Source of the DNA: Rhizobium sp. PDO1-076
GTDB lineage: Bacteria; Pseudomonadota; Alphaproteobacteria; Rhizobiales; Rhizobiaceae
Direction of reading: 5' to 3'
NCBI RefSeq assembly: GCF_000247475.1
Contig: NZ_AHZC01000111.1
Span: 55,565 to 119,564, forward strand
Length of the DNA: 64,000 bases
Shown here piece after piece: positions 9,646-18,753 of the stretch (its first letter is position 1; each line of letters opens with the position of its first letter). Under the pieces are notes generated by a model. The model made no database searches. It was not told the origin of the DNA and worked only from the letters and a program-made list of their open reading frames with translations. Made by a program: the position numbers and the translations under genes.

Positions 9646-10719
9646 ATGACGATGAGATCGGTGAAACGCTCCGGCAGGATTGCCAAGGCCATGATGCTGG
9701 TGGCTTCTCTTGCCGCCGCCGCCGCGCCCGAGGCAATCGCCGCCGATGGGCCGCCGGCCAAGGAATTGTTTGGCGGCATGAAACTTCCCGCGCGGGCCGA
9801 ACCGACTGCCTATGGCTTCTATTCCAAGGGTTGCCTTGCCGGTGGCGTGGCCATCCCGACCGACGGGCCGACGTGGCAGGCGATGCGGCTGTCGCGCAAC
9901 CGGCGCTGGGGCCATCCGCAGATGATCGCGACGCTGGAGCAATTGTCGCAGGATGCGGCACGCTATGACAACTGGCCCGGGCTTCTTCTCGGCGACATTT
10001 CACAGCCGCGTGGTGGACCGATGCTGACTGGCCATGCCTCGCACCAGATCGGGCTCGACGCCGATATCTGGCTGACGCCGATGCCGTCGCGCACATTGAC
10101 CACCAGCGAGCGGGAAAACATTTCAGCCACGACCATGCTGAAGCCGAAGGCGTTCTTGACCGTCGATCCGAAGGTCTGGACACCGGCGCATGCGGCCGTG
10201 ATCATGCGGGCAGCCAGCTATCCGCAGGTCGAGCGCATCTTCGTCAATCCGGCGATCAAGAAGAAGCTGTGCGAAACCTGGACCGGCGACCGCAGCGATC
10301 TGGGTAAGGTTCGCCCCTATTACGGCCACGACTACCATTTCCATGTGCGGATCAAATGCCCGGCGGATTCCGTCGGCTGCAAGTCGCAGGATCCGATCGG
10401 TCGTGGCGACGGATGCGACAAATCGCTGGCCTGGTGGTTTACAGATGAGCCGTGGGCGCCGCCGAAGAAGGATCCGAACGCCAAGCCGGCGCCGAAACCA
10501 AAGCCGATGCAACTGTCGGCCTTGCCGAAGGCCTGCGCGATGATCCTCAATGCACCATCGCCGGATAGCGAACTTGAGGCAACCTATCGCGGCAACGGCC
10601 GGATGCCGTCGACAGCATCGGCGTTTTCGGCGCCAAGCACGCCTACAGCGGATGGAACGGCGATGTTTGCATTGCCCGCCTTCGTTCCCGTTCCGCTGCC
10701 GCGGCCGGCGGGTCAGTAA
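9646..10719 (+). CDS. mepA: Penicillin-insensitive murein endopeptidase MepA
   Basis: MepA is a periplasmic LAS-family metallopeptidase that cuts the D-Ala-meso-DAP crosslinks of peptidoglycan. The 357-residue protein has a signal peptide (ending near AIAADG) and then the MepA body. That body contains the zinc motif GHASHQIGLDADIW and the second histidine motif HDYHFHVRIKCP. Paired cysteines (CLAGG, KLCETW, IKCP, GCKS, GCDK) fit the disulphide-rich periplasmic enzyme. The C-terminal 80 residues are Pro/Lys-rich and low complexity, longer than in E. coli, and probably disordered. The first ATG was kept; an alternative ATG follows two codons later. The divergent neighbour is yejA. Confidence 0.93.
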   Translation: MTMRSVKRSGRIAKAMMLVASLAAAAAPEAIAADGPPAKELFGGMKLPARAEPTAYGFYSKGCLAGGVAIPTDGPTWQAMRLSRNRRWGHPQMIATLEQLSQDAARYDNWPGLLLGDISQPRGGPMLTGHASHQIGLDADIWLTPMPSRTLTTSERENISATTMLKPKAFLTVDPKVWTPAHAAVIMRAASYPQVERIFVNPAIKKKLCETWTGDRSDLGKVRPYYGHDYHFHVRIKCPADSVGCKSQDPIGRGDGCDKSLAWWFTDEPWAPPKKDPNAKPAPKPKPMQLSALPKACAMILNAPSPDSELEATYRGNGRMPSTASAFSAPSTPTADGTAMFALPAFVPVPLPRPAGQ

Positions 10720-10726
10720 GAGAAAC

Positions 10727-10757
10727 GCGGCTTGGGGCCGGTGGCTTTTCAAGCCGC
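10727..10757. repeat. 8-bp inverted repeat after mepA
   Basis: GCGGCTTG (10727-10734) pairs with CAAGCCGC (10750-10757) around a 15-nt loop, 8 bp after the mepA stop. There is no T run, so it may be a weak 3' hairpin rather than an intrinsic terminator. Confidence 0.35.
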
Positions 10758-10815
10758 CATTCCTCAGCTACAGGATCTAAGTCAAATCGATTTAAAAGAG
10801 CCGCAGATCCTCATC

Positions 10816-11196
10816 ATGACCCGCGCAAAATGCATCGCCCTGATTGCCCATGACCAGAAGAAAGACGACATGGCGGAGTTCGCCCGGCGTCACCAGGCTC
10901 GCCTCAGCGGCTGGCGGATCGTTGCGACCGGCACGACCGGCGGCCGGGTGAAGGATGCCTGTCCGGATCTCGATGTCACGCCGCTGAAAAGCGGCCCGCT
11001 GGGCGGCGACCAGCAGATCGGCGCACTGATCGCGACCGGCGAAGTGGATGTGCTGGTGTTTTTCGTCGATCCGCTGACCTCAATGCCGCATGATGTCGAT
11101 GTGAAGGCATTGATGCGGCTTGCCACGGTTTACGATATTCCCATGGCGCTCAACCTTGCGACTGCCGAAATCCTGATGACCACGCCGGTCGCCTGA
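10816..11196 (+). CDS. mgsA: Methylglyoxal synthase
   Basis: The enzyme converts dihydroxyacetone phosphate to methylglyoxal and phosphate, a bypass that relieves sugar-phosphate overload. The protein has 126 residues starting [18 protein letters not shown], which matches the usual family start. A longer open frame upstream was rejected because it carries no family sequence. Conserved features are the phosphate-binding TTGGR region ([12 protein letters not shown]), [14 protein letters not shown], and the catalytic aspartate region [21 protein letters not shown]. The Shine-Dalgarno sequence is weak. It is followed 35 bp later by glk, so the two sugar-metabolism genes may share a transcript. 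Confidence 0.92.
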   Translation: MTRAKCIALIAHDQKKDDMAEFARRHQARLSGWRIVATGTTGGRVKDACPDLDVTPLKSGPLGGDQQIGALIATGEVDVLVFFVDPLTSMPHDVDVKALMRLATVYDIPMALNLATAEILMTTPVA

Positions 11197-11231
11197 AACA
11201 ATCGCTTCACGCGGCTCGAAACGGATAGACC

Positions 11232-12275
11232 ATGGCCCAGACACCCAGCGAAGACCAACTCAGCTTCCCGATCCTGATCGGTGATATCGGCGGCACCAAT
11301 GCGCGCTTTTCCATCCTGGTCGACAACAGCGGAGAAACCGTGCCGTTTCCGAATGTGGTGAACAAGGATTTCGCCACGATCGACGATGCAATCCGGCAGA
11401 GCGTCCTGGCAAAGAGCACGCACAAGCCGCGCACGCTGATCATCGCCATGGCCGGGCCAATCGATGGCGACGAAGTGCCGTTGACCAACTATCCCTGGGT
11501 GGTGAAGCCGAAGACGCTGATGGCGGAATTGGGCTTCGAATCCGTGCTGCTGCTCAATGATTTCGAGGCACAGGCGCTGGCGGCGGCGACGCTTGCGCCG
11601 CAATACCGGCATCCGCTGGGACCGGTCATCGATGCGCCCGTTGCATCGCGCGCCGTTCTCGGCCCCGGCACCGGTCTCGGCGTTGCCGGTCTGGTGCATG
11701 CCCGCGACACCTGGTTCCCGGTGCCGGGTGAAGGCGGCCATGTGGATGTCGGACCGCGCACTCCGCGCGATCAGCAGATCTGGCCGTTTCTGGTGCCGGT
11801 GAAGGATCCGACCGCAACACTCGGGCGCATTTCGGCCGAGGAGCTTCTCTCCGGCCGCGGCCTGATGAACATATATCAGGCGCTCTGCCGAGCCGAAGGC
11901 GATCAAGCGCCGCGATATAGTGAGCCTGCCGATATCTCCGTTGCCGGGCTCAATGGTTCCGATCCGCTGGCGGCCGAAGCCCTCAGCCTGTTTGCTACCT
12001 ATCTCGGCCGGGTTGCCGGCGATCTGGCGCTGATCTTCATGGCGCGCGGTGGGGTTTTCCTCGCCGGCGGCATCTCGCCGAAGATCCTGCCGGCGCTGGA
12101 AAAGCCGGAGTTTCGCGCGGCCTTCGAGGACAAGGCTCCGCATACGGCGCTGATGAAAAGCATTCCGACCTTCGTGGTCACCCATCCGCAGGCGGCACTT
12201 TCGGGTCTTGCGGCCTATGCCTGCAATCCCGGCGGCTTCGGGCTTGCCACAGAAGGACGGCACTGGCACCGCTGA
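11232..12275 (+). CDS. glk: Glucokinase (Glk family)
   Basis: This cytoplasmic enzyme phosphorylates glucose with ATP to glucose 6-phosphate. The 347-residue sequence has the phosphate-binding motif [14 protein letters not shown] near the N-terminus. The catalytic region is [11 protein letters not shown], with ND as the active-site pair. A second nucleotide loop is [11 protein letters not shown], and the glucose-binding segment [15 protein letters not shown] has the expected glutamate and histidine. It lacks the zinc cysteines of ROK kinases, so it belongs to the E. coli Glk type. It lies between mgsA and an ABC exporter on the same strand. Confidence 0.93.
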   Translation: MAQTPSEDQLSFPILIGDIGGTNARFSILVDNSGETVPFPNVVNKDFATIDDAIRQSVLAKSTHKPRTLIIAMAGPIDGDEVPLTNYPWVVKPKTLMAELGFESVLLLNDFEAQALAAATLAPQYRHPLGPVIDAPVASRAVLGPGTGLGVAGLVHARDTWFPVPGEGGHVDVGPRTPRDQQIWPFLVPVKDPTATLGRISAEELLSGRGLMNIYQALCRAEGDQAPRYSEPADISVAGLNGSDPLAAEALSLFATYLGRVAGDLALIFMARGGVFLAGGISPKILPALEKPEFRAAFEDKAPHTALMKSIPTFVVTHPQAALSGLAAYACNPGGFGLATEGRHWHR

Positions 12276-12387
12276 GCCGGCGCATGTGCCCAAAATTGGG
12301 CAGCTATGGCCAAACGCGGCGCGACTGGCTATAGAGCGGCGGTGTCCAGAAGGGCGCATTGAGCGAAATCGCACGGGAAGTCTTTTC

Positions 12388-14181
12388 TTGGACGCCAGCG
12401 GCACCAATAAAACAGTAGCAGATTCAGGCAGCGTCACAGCCATGCTGAAACGCATCATGTCGGAGAACGGCCGCGATCATATCGGCGGCTATGTCTTTGC
12501 CGTGATCTGTCTGGTCACGGTTGCCCTGACCACGGCATTCACAGCCTGGATCATGGAATCTGTGATTAATGAAACCTTTGCCAATCGCCGCGCCGATCTG
12601 ATCTGGCTGATCTGCGGCGCCATTCTTGGCTCGTTCGTGTTGCGCGGGTTTGCCAGCTACGGACAGGCCGTGACGCTGTCGAAGATCGGCAACAATATCG
12701 TGGCGCGTTACCAGCGCCGACTTTTTGCCCATCTGATGACGCTGTCGATCGGCTTTTTCTCCGACGCGCGGTCGTCGCATCTGGCAGCGCAGATCAGCCA
12801 GAACATCGACGGGATCCGCGATGTGCTGAACCTGACGATTACCTCGCTGGCGAGAGACCTGCTGACGTTGATCGCGCTGGTGGGCGTGATGATCTACCAG
12901 GATGCGCTGCTGACGCTGATGGTCTTCGTCATCGCACCGCCGCTGCTTCTGGCGCTGCGCTATATCTCGAAGCGGTTGCGCAGCGCGACGCGCGAATCCG
13001 TGCTCTACAACGCGCATGTGATGGGCGCGATGCAGGAGACGATCCAGGGGATCGCGATCGTCAAGGCCTTCACCATGGAGGCCGAACTCTCGCGCAAGAT
13101 CCAGGGCACGATCGACGCGGCCGAACATCGCTCCAACCGGATTGCCCGCCTGAGCGAGCGCACCTCGCCGCTGACGGAGACCTTTGCCGGCGTCGCCATC
13201 TCCAGCGTGCTTGCCTATGCCGCCTATCAGTCGATCTATGGCGGCATGCTGCCGGGCGCCTTCTTCTCCTTCGTCACGGCTCTGCTGCTCGCCTATGAAC
13301 CCGCCCGGCGCCTGGCGCGCCTGCAGGTGCATATGGAACGCGCCGTGGTCAATGCGCGGATGATCTACGACCTTCTCGACATGCAGCCGCACCAGCGCGA
13401 CAAGGACGGGGCAAAGCCGCTGTCGGTCAGCGAGGCGAAAATCGAGTTCCGCGATGTGCACTTTGCCTATGGCAGCAACGAAAAGACGCTGAAGGGCCTG
13501 AGCTTTACAGCCGAGGGCGGCAAGACGACGGCGCTGGTTGGCCCTTCGGGCGCCGGCAAATCCACCGTGATCACGCTCATTCCGCGATTTTACGATCCGA
13601 TGGCGGGCCAGATCCTGATCGATGGCCAGGACATTGCCAACGTGACCAAGGCATCGCTTCGCCAGCACATCGCCTATGTCTCGCAGCAGCCCTACCTGTT
13701 CGAAGGCACGATCCGCGACAATATCCGCTATGGTCGGCCGGAGGCCACGGATGCCGAGATCGAAGTGGCGGCCAGGCTCGCCTATGCGCACGACTTCATC
13801 CTGGCCCAGCCGATGGGCTATGATACGCCGGTCGGCGAGAACGGCGTGACGCTGTCGGGTGGCCAGCGCCAGCGGCTGTCCATTGCCCGCGCCCTGGTGC
13901 GCAATGCGCCGATCCTGCTGCTCGACGAGGCGACGTCGTCGCTCGACACCGAATCGGAAGCCGCGGTGCAGAAGGCCCTGGACGAGGCGATGAACGGCCG
14001 GACCGTTGTCGTGATCGCGCACCGGCTTTCGACCGTGATGAATGCCGACAAGATCATTGCGATGCAGGACGGGCTTGTGGTCGAAGAAGGCACGCATGAG
14101 AGCCTTGCGAAGCAGCCGGGCGGGCTCTACGCTCGCCTCAACAGCCTGCAATCGGCGCCAGCCGAACCAGAAACGCTCTAG
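12388..14181 (+). CDS. MsbA-like ABC exporter (fused membrane and ATPase domains)
   Basis: This 597-residue half-transporter has an N-terminal six-helix exporter domain (residues about 35-340) and a C-terminal ATPase. The ATPase carries Walker A GPSGAGKST, Q-loop VSQQPYLFEG, signature LSGGQRQR, Walker B ILLLDEATSSLD and a switch histidine in IAHRLSTV. Homodimers of this type flip lipids (MsbA) or export other hydrophobic molecules; the substrate here is not known. I chose the TTG at 12388 because GGGAAG at 12375-12380 lies 7 nt upstream and the extra residues (NKTVADSGSV) look like coding sequence. An ATG at 12442 is the alternative. It is followed 12 bp later by dapB. Confidence 0.85.
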   Translation: MDASGTNKTVADSGSVTAMLKRIMSENGRDHIGGYVFAVICLVTVALTTAFTAWIMESVINETFANRRADLIWLICGAILGSFVLRGFASYGQAVTLSKIGNNIVARYQRRLFAHLMTLSIGFFSDARSSHLAAQISQNIDGIRDVLNLTITSLARDLLTLIALVGVMIYQDALLTLMVFVIAPPLLLALRYISKRLRSATRESVLYNAHVMGAMQETIQGIAIVKAFTMEAELSRKIQGTIDAAEHRSNRIARLSERTSPLTETFAGVAISSVLAYAAYQSIYGGMLPGAFFSFVTALLLAYEPARRLARLQVHMERAVVNARMIYDLLDMQPHQRDKDGAKPLSVSEAKIEFRDVHFAYGSNEKTLKGLSFTAEGGKTTALVGPSGAGKSTVITLIPRFYDPMAGQILIDGQDIANVTKASLRQHIAYVSQQPYLFEGTIRDNIRYGRPEATDAEIEVAARLAYAHDFILAQPMGYDTPVGENGVTLSGGQRQRLSIARALVRNAPILLLDEATSSLDTESEAAVQKALDEAMNGRTVVVIAHRLSTVMNADKIIAMQDGLVVEEGTHESLAKQPGGLYARLNSLQSAPAEPETL

Positions 14182-14193
14182 GGACGGATGACC

Positions 14194-15018
14194 ATGGATA
14201 CCCCGATGAAGCTTGTCGTTGTCGGTGCTGCCGGCCGGATGGGCAAGGCCTTGATCCAGGTGATTGCCGATGCCGACAACGTGGTTCTGCATGCCGCTCT
14301 CGGGCGGCCAGGATCGGTGGTGATTGGAAGCGATGCGGGTGAAATCGCTGGTGCAGGCCATCTTGGTGTAACGATCACCGACGATCCGCTTGCGGCTTTC
14401 CTGCATGCCGATGGGGTGATCGATTTCAGCGCCCCGGAGACGACGACGGAACTTGCGGCACTCGCCGCCCAGGCGCGTATCGTGCACATCATCGGCACGA
14501 CCGGTTGCGGCCCGGATCATGAAGCGAAAATCGATGCGGCCGCGCGGCATGCCCGCGTGGTCAAGTCCGGCAATATGAGCCTCGGGCTCAATCTTCTGTC
14601 GGTTCTGGTCCAGCAGGCAGCGAAAGCGCTGGAAGCCTCGGACTGGGACATCGAGGTGCTGGAAATGCACCACAAGCACAAGGTCGACGCGCCTTCGGGC
14701 ACCGCCCTCCTGTTGGGCGAGGCTGCTGCGGCCGGTCGTGGCGTCGACCTGGCCGACGCTTCGGTCCGCGTTCGCGACGGGCATACGGGCGCGCGTGAAG
14801 AAGGCTCGATCGGCTTTGCCACGTTGCGCGGAGGTTCCGTCGTTGGCGAACATTCCGTCATTCTGGCCGGTGAAGGCGAGTTGGTGACCCTGTCGCACAG
14901 CGCGCTGGACCGGACGATCTTTGCTCGTGGTGCCGTCAAGGCCGCCACCTGGGCCCGGGACAAGAAGCCCGGACGTTATACCATGCTCGATGTTCTCGGG
15001 CTTTCTTCCACCCACTGA
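14194..15018 (+). CDS. dapB: 4-hydroxy-tetrahydrodipicolinate reductase
   Basis: DapB reduces the DapA product with NAD(P)H in the lysine and diaminopimelate pathway, which also feeds peptidoglycan. The 274-residue protein has the N-terminal nucleotide-binding motif [13 protein letters not shown], the GTTGCG loop, and the catalytic segment [15 protein letters not shown] with the His-His and Lys residues of the active site. Two starts are possible. The ATG at 14188 is only 3-4 nt from the GGGA at 14181-14184, while 14194 is 9 nt away and was preferred. It sits between the ABC exporter and gpmA and is probably cotranscribed with both. Confidence 0.94.
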   Translation: MDTPMKLVVVGAAGRMGKALIQVIADADNVVLHAALGRPGSVVIGSDAGEIAGAGHLGVTITDDPLAAFLHADGVIDFSAPETTTELAALAAQARIVHIIGTTGCGPDHEAKIDAAARHARVVKSGNMSLGLNLLSVLVQQAAKALEASDWDIEVLEMHHKHKVDAPSGTALLLGEAAAAGRGVDLADASVRVRDGHTGAREEGSIGFATLRGGSVVGEHSVILAGEGELVTLSHSALDRTIFARGAVKAATWARDKKPGRYTMLDVLGLSSTH

Positions 15019-15039
15019 TCGTCAAGAGAGGAATTGCCG

Positions 15040-15675
15040 ATGACCGGTACACTCGTGCTCGTCCGCCATGGCCAGAGCGACTGGAATCTGAAGAACCTGT
15101 TTACCGGCTGGCGCGATCCGGACCTGACGGAGCTCGGCGTGCAGGAAGCCAATGCCGGCGGCAAGGCGCTCGCCGACTACGGCATCAAGTTTGACGTGGC
15201 CTTCACATCGGTGCTGAGCCGGGCGCAGAAGACCTGCGACATCATCCTTCAAAACGTCGGCCAGACCGGCCTGACGACGATCAAGGACGAAGCGCTGAAC
15301 GAGCGCGACTACGGCGACCTGTCGGGTCTCAACAAGGATGATGCCCGGGCCAAGTGGGGCGAGGAACAGGTGCATATCTGGCGCCGTTCCTATGATATCC
15401 CGCCTCCGGGCGGCGAAAGCCTGCGTGACACCGGCGCGCGCGTCTGGCCCTACTACCTGACCGAGATCCTGCCGCGCGTGCTGCGTGGCGAAAAGGTTCT
15501 GGTGGCCGCGCACGGCAATTCGCTGCGTTCGCTGGTCATGGTGCTCGACAAGCTGACCAAGGAGCAGATCCTGAACGTCAATCTCGCGACAGGCGTGCCG
15601 ATGGTCTACAAGCTCAATGCCGATTCGACCGTCGCGTCCAAGGAAGTGCTCGGCGACATGTCCGGCGCCCACTAA
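15040..15675 (+). CDS. gpmA: 2,3-bisphosphoglycerate-dependent phosphoglycerate mutase
   Basis: GpmA interconverts 3- and 2-phosphoglycerate in glycolysis and gluconeogenesis through a phosphohistidine. The 211-residue protein has the phosphohistidine motif [12 protein letters not shown] at its start, the [14 protein letters not shown] motif with the catalytic glutamate, and the second histidine in [11 protein letters not shown]. It is shorter than the E. coli enzyme (about 250), as is usual in rhizobia. GAGAGGA lies 7 nt before the ATG at 15040; the in-frame TTG at 15034 was rejected. A strong hairpin after the stop separates it from the convergent phnF gene. Confidence 0.94.
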   Translation: MTGTLVLVRHGQSDWNLKNLFTGWRDPDLTELGVQEANAGGKALADYGIKFDVAFTSVLSRAQKTCDIILQNVGQTGLTTIKDEALNERDYGDLSGLNKDDARAKWGEEQVHIWRRSYDIPPPGGESLRDTGARVWPYYLTEILPRVLRGEKVLVAAHGNSLRSLVMVLDKLTKEQILNVNLATGVPMVYKLNADSTVASKEVLGDMSGAH

Positions 15676-15697
15676 GCGCGTCTGGAACAAAGCTTTC

Positions 15698-15725
15698 GGA
15701 AGCCGCCGCAAGGCGGCTTCCTGCG
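15698..15725. terminator. Bidirectional terminator between gpmA and phnF
   Basis: GGAAGCCGCC (15698-15707) pairs perfectly with GGCGGCTTCC (15712-15721) across a GCAA tetraloop. It lies 22 bp after gpmA and just before the convergent phnF stop at 15728, so it can serve both genes. The T tract is short. Confidence 0.75.
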
Positions 15726-15727
15726 TT

Positions 15728-16450
15728 TCAGCTGCGGATTGTGAACTGGACACGGTCGGCCGGGAAGCGGGTCACCGCATACTGGATCGGCACGCCGTCG
15801 ACATCCGTATTCAGGGCGCGGGTGATGAGAATGATGGCGCCCGGCGTCAGTTCCAGCGTCGCGACATCGTCCGGCTCGGCATGCACGGCCGAGATTTCCG
15901 TCACTTCGCGCAGATAATCACGCACGCCACAGGTAGCGAGTGCCTGGGTGATCGAACCCGTCCGGCGGAATGCCTCGTCTATGCCTTCGAAACGGGCCGC
16001 CGGGAACCACATGGTCGAGCAGGAAACGGCACGGCCATCGGCCTTGCGCACGCCGTCAAGGCGCAGGACTTCCGTACCTGCCGGCAGCTTCAGATGGCGG
16101 GCGAGTTCCGCCGTTGCACCCTCCCGTGCGGCGCTCAAAAGCAATCCCTTGATGTCGCGGGCCTGATCGCCAATGCCTTCGGTGAAGCGGGTGCGGCGGC
16201 CGATGGGGAAATCGAACTTGTCGCGCCGTTCGATCATGGTGCCGCGACCCTGCACTGCACGGACCATGCCTTCCTGCGCCAAGGCCGACAGGGCTGCGCG
16301 GACGGTGTGGCGATTGACGCCGAATTCCTCCGCCAGAGCCGTTTCGGCCGGCACCATGCCGGAAGCGTCATAGGCGCCACTTGCGATATTGGCGCGGATG
16401 CGGTCTGAAATCTGCCGCCACAGGGCCACGCCCTTCTGTCTCTGGATCAC
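15728..16450 (-). CDS. phnF: GntR-family regulator of phosphonate metabolism PhnF
   Basis: This 240-residue repressor-type protein has an N-terminal winged helix (residues about 5-75, with the GntR pattern MVPAETALAEEFGVNRHTVRAALSALAQEG) and a C-terminal UTRA ligand-binding domain of the HutC subfamily. It is divergent from phnG, and the 110-bp gap between them carries a Pho box and a CATACA/TGTATG palindrome that could be its operator. PhnF proteins are generally local regulators of the phn genes; the effector here is unknown. The gene ends next to a bidirectional terminator shared with gpmA. Confidence 0.88.
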   Translation of the reverse strand: MIQRQKGVALWRQISDRIRANIASGAYDASGMVPAETALAEEFGVNRHTVRAALSALAQEGMVRAVQGRGTMIERRDKFDFPIGRRTRFTEGIGDQARDIKGLLLSAAREGATAELARHLKLPAGTEVLRLDGVRKADGRAVSCSTMWFPAARFEGIDEAFRRTGSITQALATCGVRDYLREVTEISAVHAEPDDVATLELTPGAIILITRALNTDVDGVPIQYAVTRFPADRVQFTIRS

Positions 16451-16475
16451 TGCCTGCCCACCGCTTGCCCCACGC

Positions 16476-16493
16476 CTGTCATATGCTTGTCAC
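16476..16493 (+). promoter_or_regulatory. Pho box upstream of phnG
   Basis: CTGTCAT (16476-16482) and TTGTCAC (16487-16493) form two direct 7-mers separated by 4 bp, which gives the 11-bp repeat spacing expected for PhoB. They match the CTGTCAT/CTGTCAC consensus with one mismatch. The site lies 68 bp upstream of the phnG start and 26 bp upstream of divergent phnF, so phosphate starvation should activate phnG and may also affect phnF. Confidence 0.78.
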
Positions 16494-16507
16494 GCCTTGC
16501 GTTTACT

Positions 16508-16525
16508 CATACATTAACTTGTATG
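16508..16525. promoter_or_regulatory. Palindrome, candidate PhnF operator
   Basis: CATACA (16508-16513) and TGTATG (16520-16525) form a 6-bp inverted repeat around TTAACT. It sits 14 bp downstream of the Pho box and 36 bp before the phnG start, so a bound repressor would block a Pho-driven promoter. HutC-type GntR regulators bind short TA-rich palindromes of this kind. Assignment to PhnF is inference. Confidence 0.5.
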
Positions 16526-16560
16526 GTTATCTATATTATTAGACATTATGAGGAATTGCA

Positions 16561-17031
16561 ATGGACGCTGTGACACAAACGATGACCGAGCAACACTCCG
16601 GTCGAAAGCATATCGTCGATCTGCTCGCACGCGCGACCAAGGCCGAACTCCGGACGGCTTTCGAAGCACTGTCTCCGGTACCGACCTATGCACCACTGCG
16701 TGGCCCGGAAACCGGGCTGGTGATGGTGCGTGGAAGGATCGGCGGCGGCGGGGCGGCCTTCAATCTCGGCGAAGCGACCGTCAGCCGCGCCAGCATCCGG
16801 CTTTCCACCGGAGAGATCGGGCATGGATACCGCCTCGGCACCGACCGGGCAGCGGTGACGCTGGCCGCCGTCTTCGACGCCATCGCCCACGACGAGGCTC
16901 AGCGGCAGGTGCTGGAAACGGGCCTGCTGGCCAAGGTCGCCGCACGGATCGCCGATGAAGAAAAGCGAACCGAGCAGGAAACGGCCGCCACGAAGGTGGA
17001 TTTCTTCACCATGGTACGGGGAGAGGACTGA
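16561..17031 (+). CDS. phnG: C-P lyase core subunit PhnG
   Basis: PhnG is a subunit of the soluble PhnGHIJ core complex. With PhnI, PhnH and PhnL it helps attach the phosphonate to the 1' position of ribose 5'-triphosphate, displacing adenine from ATP. The 156-residue protein is of normal length. It shows the family segments LLARATKAEL and the central GRIGGGGAAFNLGEATVSRA, with GEIGHGYRLGTDR downstream. A Shine-Dalgarno GAGG lies 7 nt before the ATG. It is the first gene of the plus-strand phn operon and shares one base with phnH (TGATG at 17029-17033). Confidence 0.93.
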   Translation: MDAVTQTMTEQHSGRKHIVDLLARATKAELRTAFEALSPVPTYAPLRGPETGLVMVRGRIGGGGAAFNLGEATVSRASIRLSTGEIGHGYRLGTDRAAVTLAAVFDAIAHDEAQRQVLETGLLAKVAARIADEEKRTEQETAATKVDFFTMVRGED

Positions 17032-17639
17032 TGGACAACAAAAATGAAAGCCTGATCGGCGGCTTTCCGGATGCCGTTTTCAACGCGCAGAACGTCTTTC
17101 GGGTGCTGATGGACTGCATGGCGCGGCCAGGGACGCTGGGCGCCGTGCTTCCGCCGGTGGCGCCGCCGGCGCCGCTTGGCATTGCCGCGGGTGCGCTGCT
17201 GTTGACGCTTTGCGATCACGACACGCCCGTGTGGCTGACGCCCGGCCTCAGCAAATCGGCCCTGCCCGAGTGGATCGGCTTCCACACCGGTGCGCCTTTG
17301 ACCCGGGAAAAGATCGAGGCGCGGTTCGCCTTTGCCGAGGTCAAGGCGATGCTGCCCTCCTTCGCGCATTTTGCCCTGGGCAGCCAGGAATATCCGGACC
17401 GCTCTACGACCATCATCGTTGAAGTAGAGGCGCTGGACGGCGGCAGGCTTCTGCAGCTGTCCGGCCCCGGCATCCGCGAGACGGTGCAGATCGCGCCAAA
17501 AGGTCTGCCGGAGATGTTTCTCCGGCAATGGACGGACAATCGCGCGCTGTTTCCGCGCGGCGGCGATGTCGTGCTGACCGCCGGGCGCCAACTGATTGCC
17601 TTGCCCCGCACCTGCAAGATCACCGCTCTGGAGGCCTGA
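17031..17639 (+). CDS. phnH: C-P lyase core subunit PhnH
   Basis: PhnH is another PhnGHIJ core subunit, with a pyridoxal-transferase-like fold but no such activity. The 202-residue protein shows the typical N-terminal NAQNVFRVLMDCMARPG and the central LLLTLCDHDTPVWL. It contributes to forming the 5'-triphosphoribosyl 1'-phosphonate. The start shares one base with the phnG stop, and phnI begins 3 nt after the stop. This tight spacing implies coupled translation and equal amounts of the core subunits. Confidence 0.92.
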   Translation: MDNKNESLIGGFPDAVFNAQNVFRVLMDCMARPGTLGAVLPPVAPPAPLGIAAGALLLTLCDHDTPVWLTPGLSKSALPEWIGFHTGAPLTREKIEARFAFAEVKAMLPSFAHFALGSQEYPDRSTTIIVEVEALDGGRLLQLSGPGIRETVQIAPKGLPEMFLRQWTDNRALFPRGGDVVLTAGRQLIALPRTCKITALEA

Positions 17640-17642
17640 GCC

Positions 17643-18749
17643 ATGTATGTAGCTGTCAAAGGTGGCGAAACCGCCATTGCCAATGCGCATCGCCTGCTCG
17701 CCGACAAGCGTCGCGGCGACCGCACCCTGCCGAGCATTTCCATCGACCAGATCATCGAACAGCTTGGCCTGTCGGTCGACCGGGTGATGGCGGAAGCCTC
17801 GCTCTACGATCGTTCGCTGGCCGCCCTTGCCTTGAAACAGGCGCGCGGCGACATGATCGAGGCGATCTTCCTGCTGCGTGCCTATCGCACCACACTACCG
17901 CGCTTCGGCACATCGCTGCCGGTTGAAACGGGTGCGATGCGCGTCGAGCGGCGCGTGTCGGCGACCTACAAGGACCTGCCCGGCGGCCAGTTGCTCGGAC
18001 CGACCTTCGACTATACCCACCGCCTTCTCGACCCGTCGCTGCTTGAGGACGAGAGCGTCGATGAGCCGATGACGCGGGAAGATGGCGGCGAATATGTCAT
18101 GCGCGTCTCCGACATTCTCGATGGCGAAGGCCTGATCGAGCCGGATGGCGAGATGCCGCAGGACCATATTGCCGGCGACATCACCCGCGAGCCGATGGAA
18201 TTTCCGATGCCGCGCGATCTTCGGCTGCAGGCCCTGGCACGCAGCGACGAGGGTTTTCTGCTGGCGCTCGGTTATTCGACGCAGCGCGGCTACGGCCGCA
18301 CGCATCCCTTTGTCGGCGAAATCCGCATGGGACAGGTCGAGATCGAATTCGATGTGCCGGAACTCGGCTTCTGTGTATCGCTCGGCGAAATCCGCGTCAC
18401 CGAATGCCAAATGGTCAACCAGTTCAAGGGCTCGGCCAAGGCACCGCCGCAGTTCACCCGCGGCTATGGCCTGGTGTTCGGCCAGAGCGAACGCAAGGCG
18501 ATGTCGATGTCGCTGGTTGACCGGGCGCTGCGCACGCAGGAATTCGGCGAGGATGTCGTCGCCCCGGCCCAGGACGAGGAATTCGTCATTTCCCATTGCG
18601 ACAATGTGCAGGCGACCGGCTTTGTCGAGCATCTGAAGCTGCCGCACTATGTCGACTTCCAGGCCGAGCTCGATCTCGTCCGCCGCATGCGGGCCAAGCA
18701 TGAAGCCGCACGCCAGGAACAGAACGATATCAAGGAGGCTGCGGAATGA
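17643..18749 (+). CDS. phnI: C-P lyase core subunit PhnI (nucleosidase)
   Basis: PhnI is the nucleosidase of the C-P lyase core and cleaves the glycosidic bond of ATP/GTP; with PhnG, PhnH and PhnL it installs the phosphonate on ribose. The 368-residue length is normal. Recognisable parts are the start MYVAVKGGETAIANAHRLL, the PhnI segment DLPGGQLLGPTFDYTHRLLD, and SLGEIRVTECQMVNQFKGSA. Its 3' end carries a strong AAGGAGG that serves as the ribosome binding site for phnJ, whose ATG overlaps the phnI stop (ATGA 18746-18749). The same junction sequence is repeated at phnJ/phnK. Confidence 0.94.
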   Translation: MYVAVKGGETAIANAHRLLADKRRGDRTLPSISIDQIIEQLGLSVDRVMAEASLYDRSLAALALKQARGDMIEAIFLLRAYRTTLPRFGTSLPVETGAMRVERRVSATYKDLPGGQLLGPTFDYTHRLLDPSLLEDESVDEPMTREDGGEYVMRVSDILDGEGLIEPDGEMPQDHIAGDITREPMEFPMPRDLRLQALARSDEGFLLALGYSTQRGYGRTHPFVGEIRMGQVEIEFDVPELGFCVSLGEIRVTECQMVNQFKGSAKAPPQFTRGYGLVFGQSERKAMSMSLVDRALRTQEFGEDVVAPAQDEEFVISHCDNVQATGFVEHLKLPHYVDFQAELDLVRRMRAKHEAARQEQNDIKEAAE

Positions 18750-18753
18750 GCGA
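18731..18753 (+). repeat. 23-nt junction repeat, copy 1 (phnI/phnJ)
   Basis: Bases 18731-18753 are identical to 19609-19631. They contain the Shine-Dalgarno AAGGAGG, the last codons KEAAE of phnI, the ATGA overlap and the MS start of phnJ. Confidence 0.9.

Noticed and set aside
12424..15015. 863-codon minus-strand open frame, one of the longest in the window
   Set aside because: It spans the antisense of the ABC exporter and dapB, is rich in Arg/His/Asp with no domain pattern, and both sense genes have full motifs.
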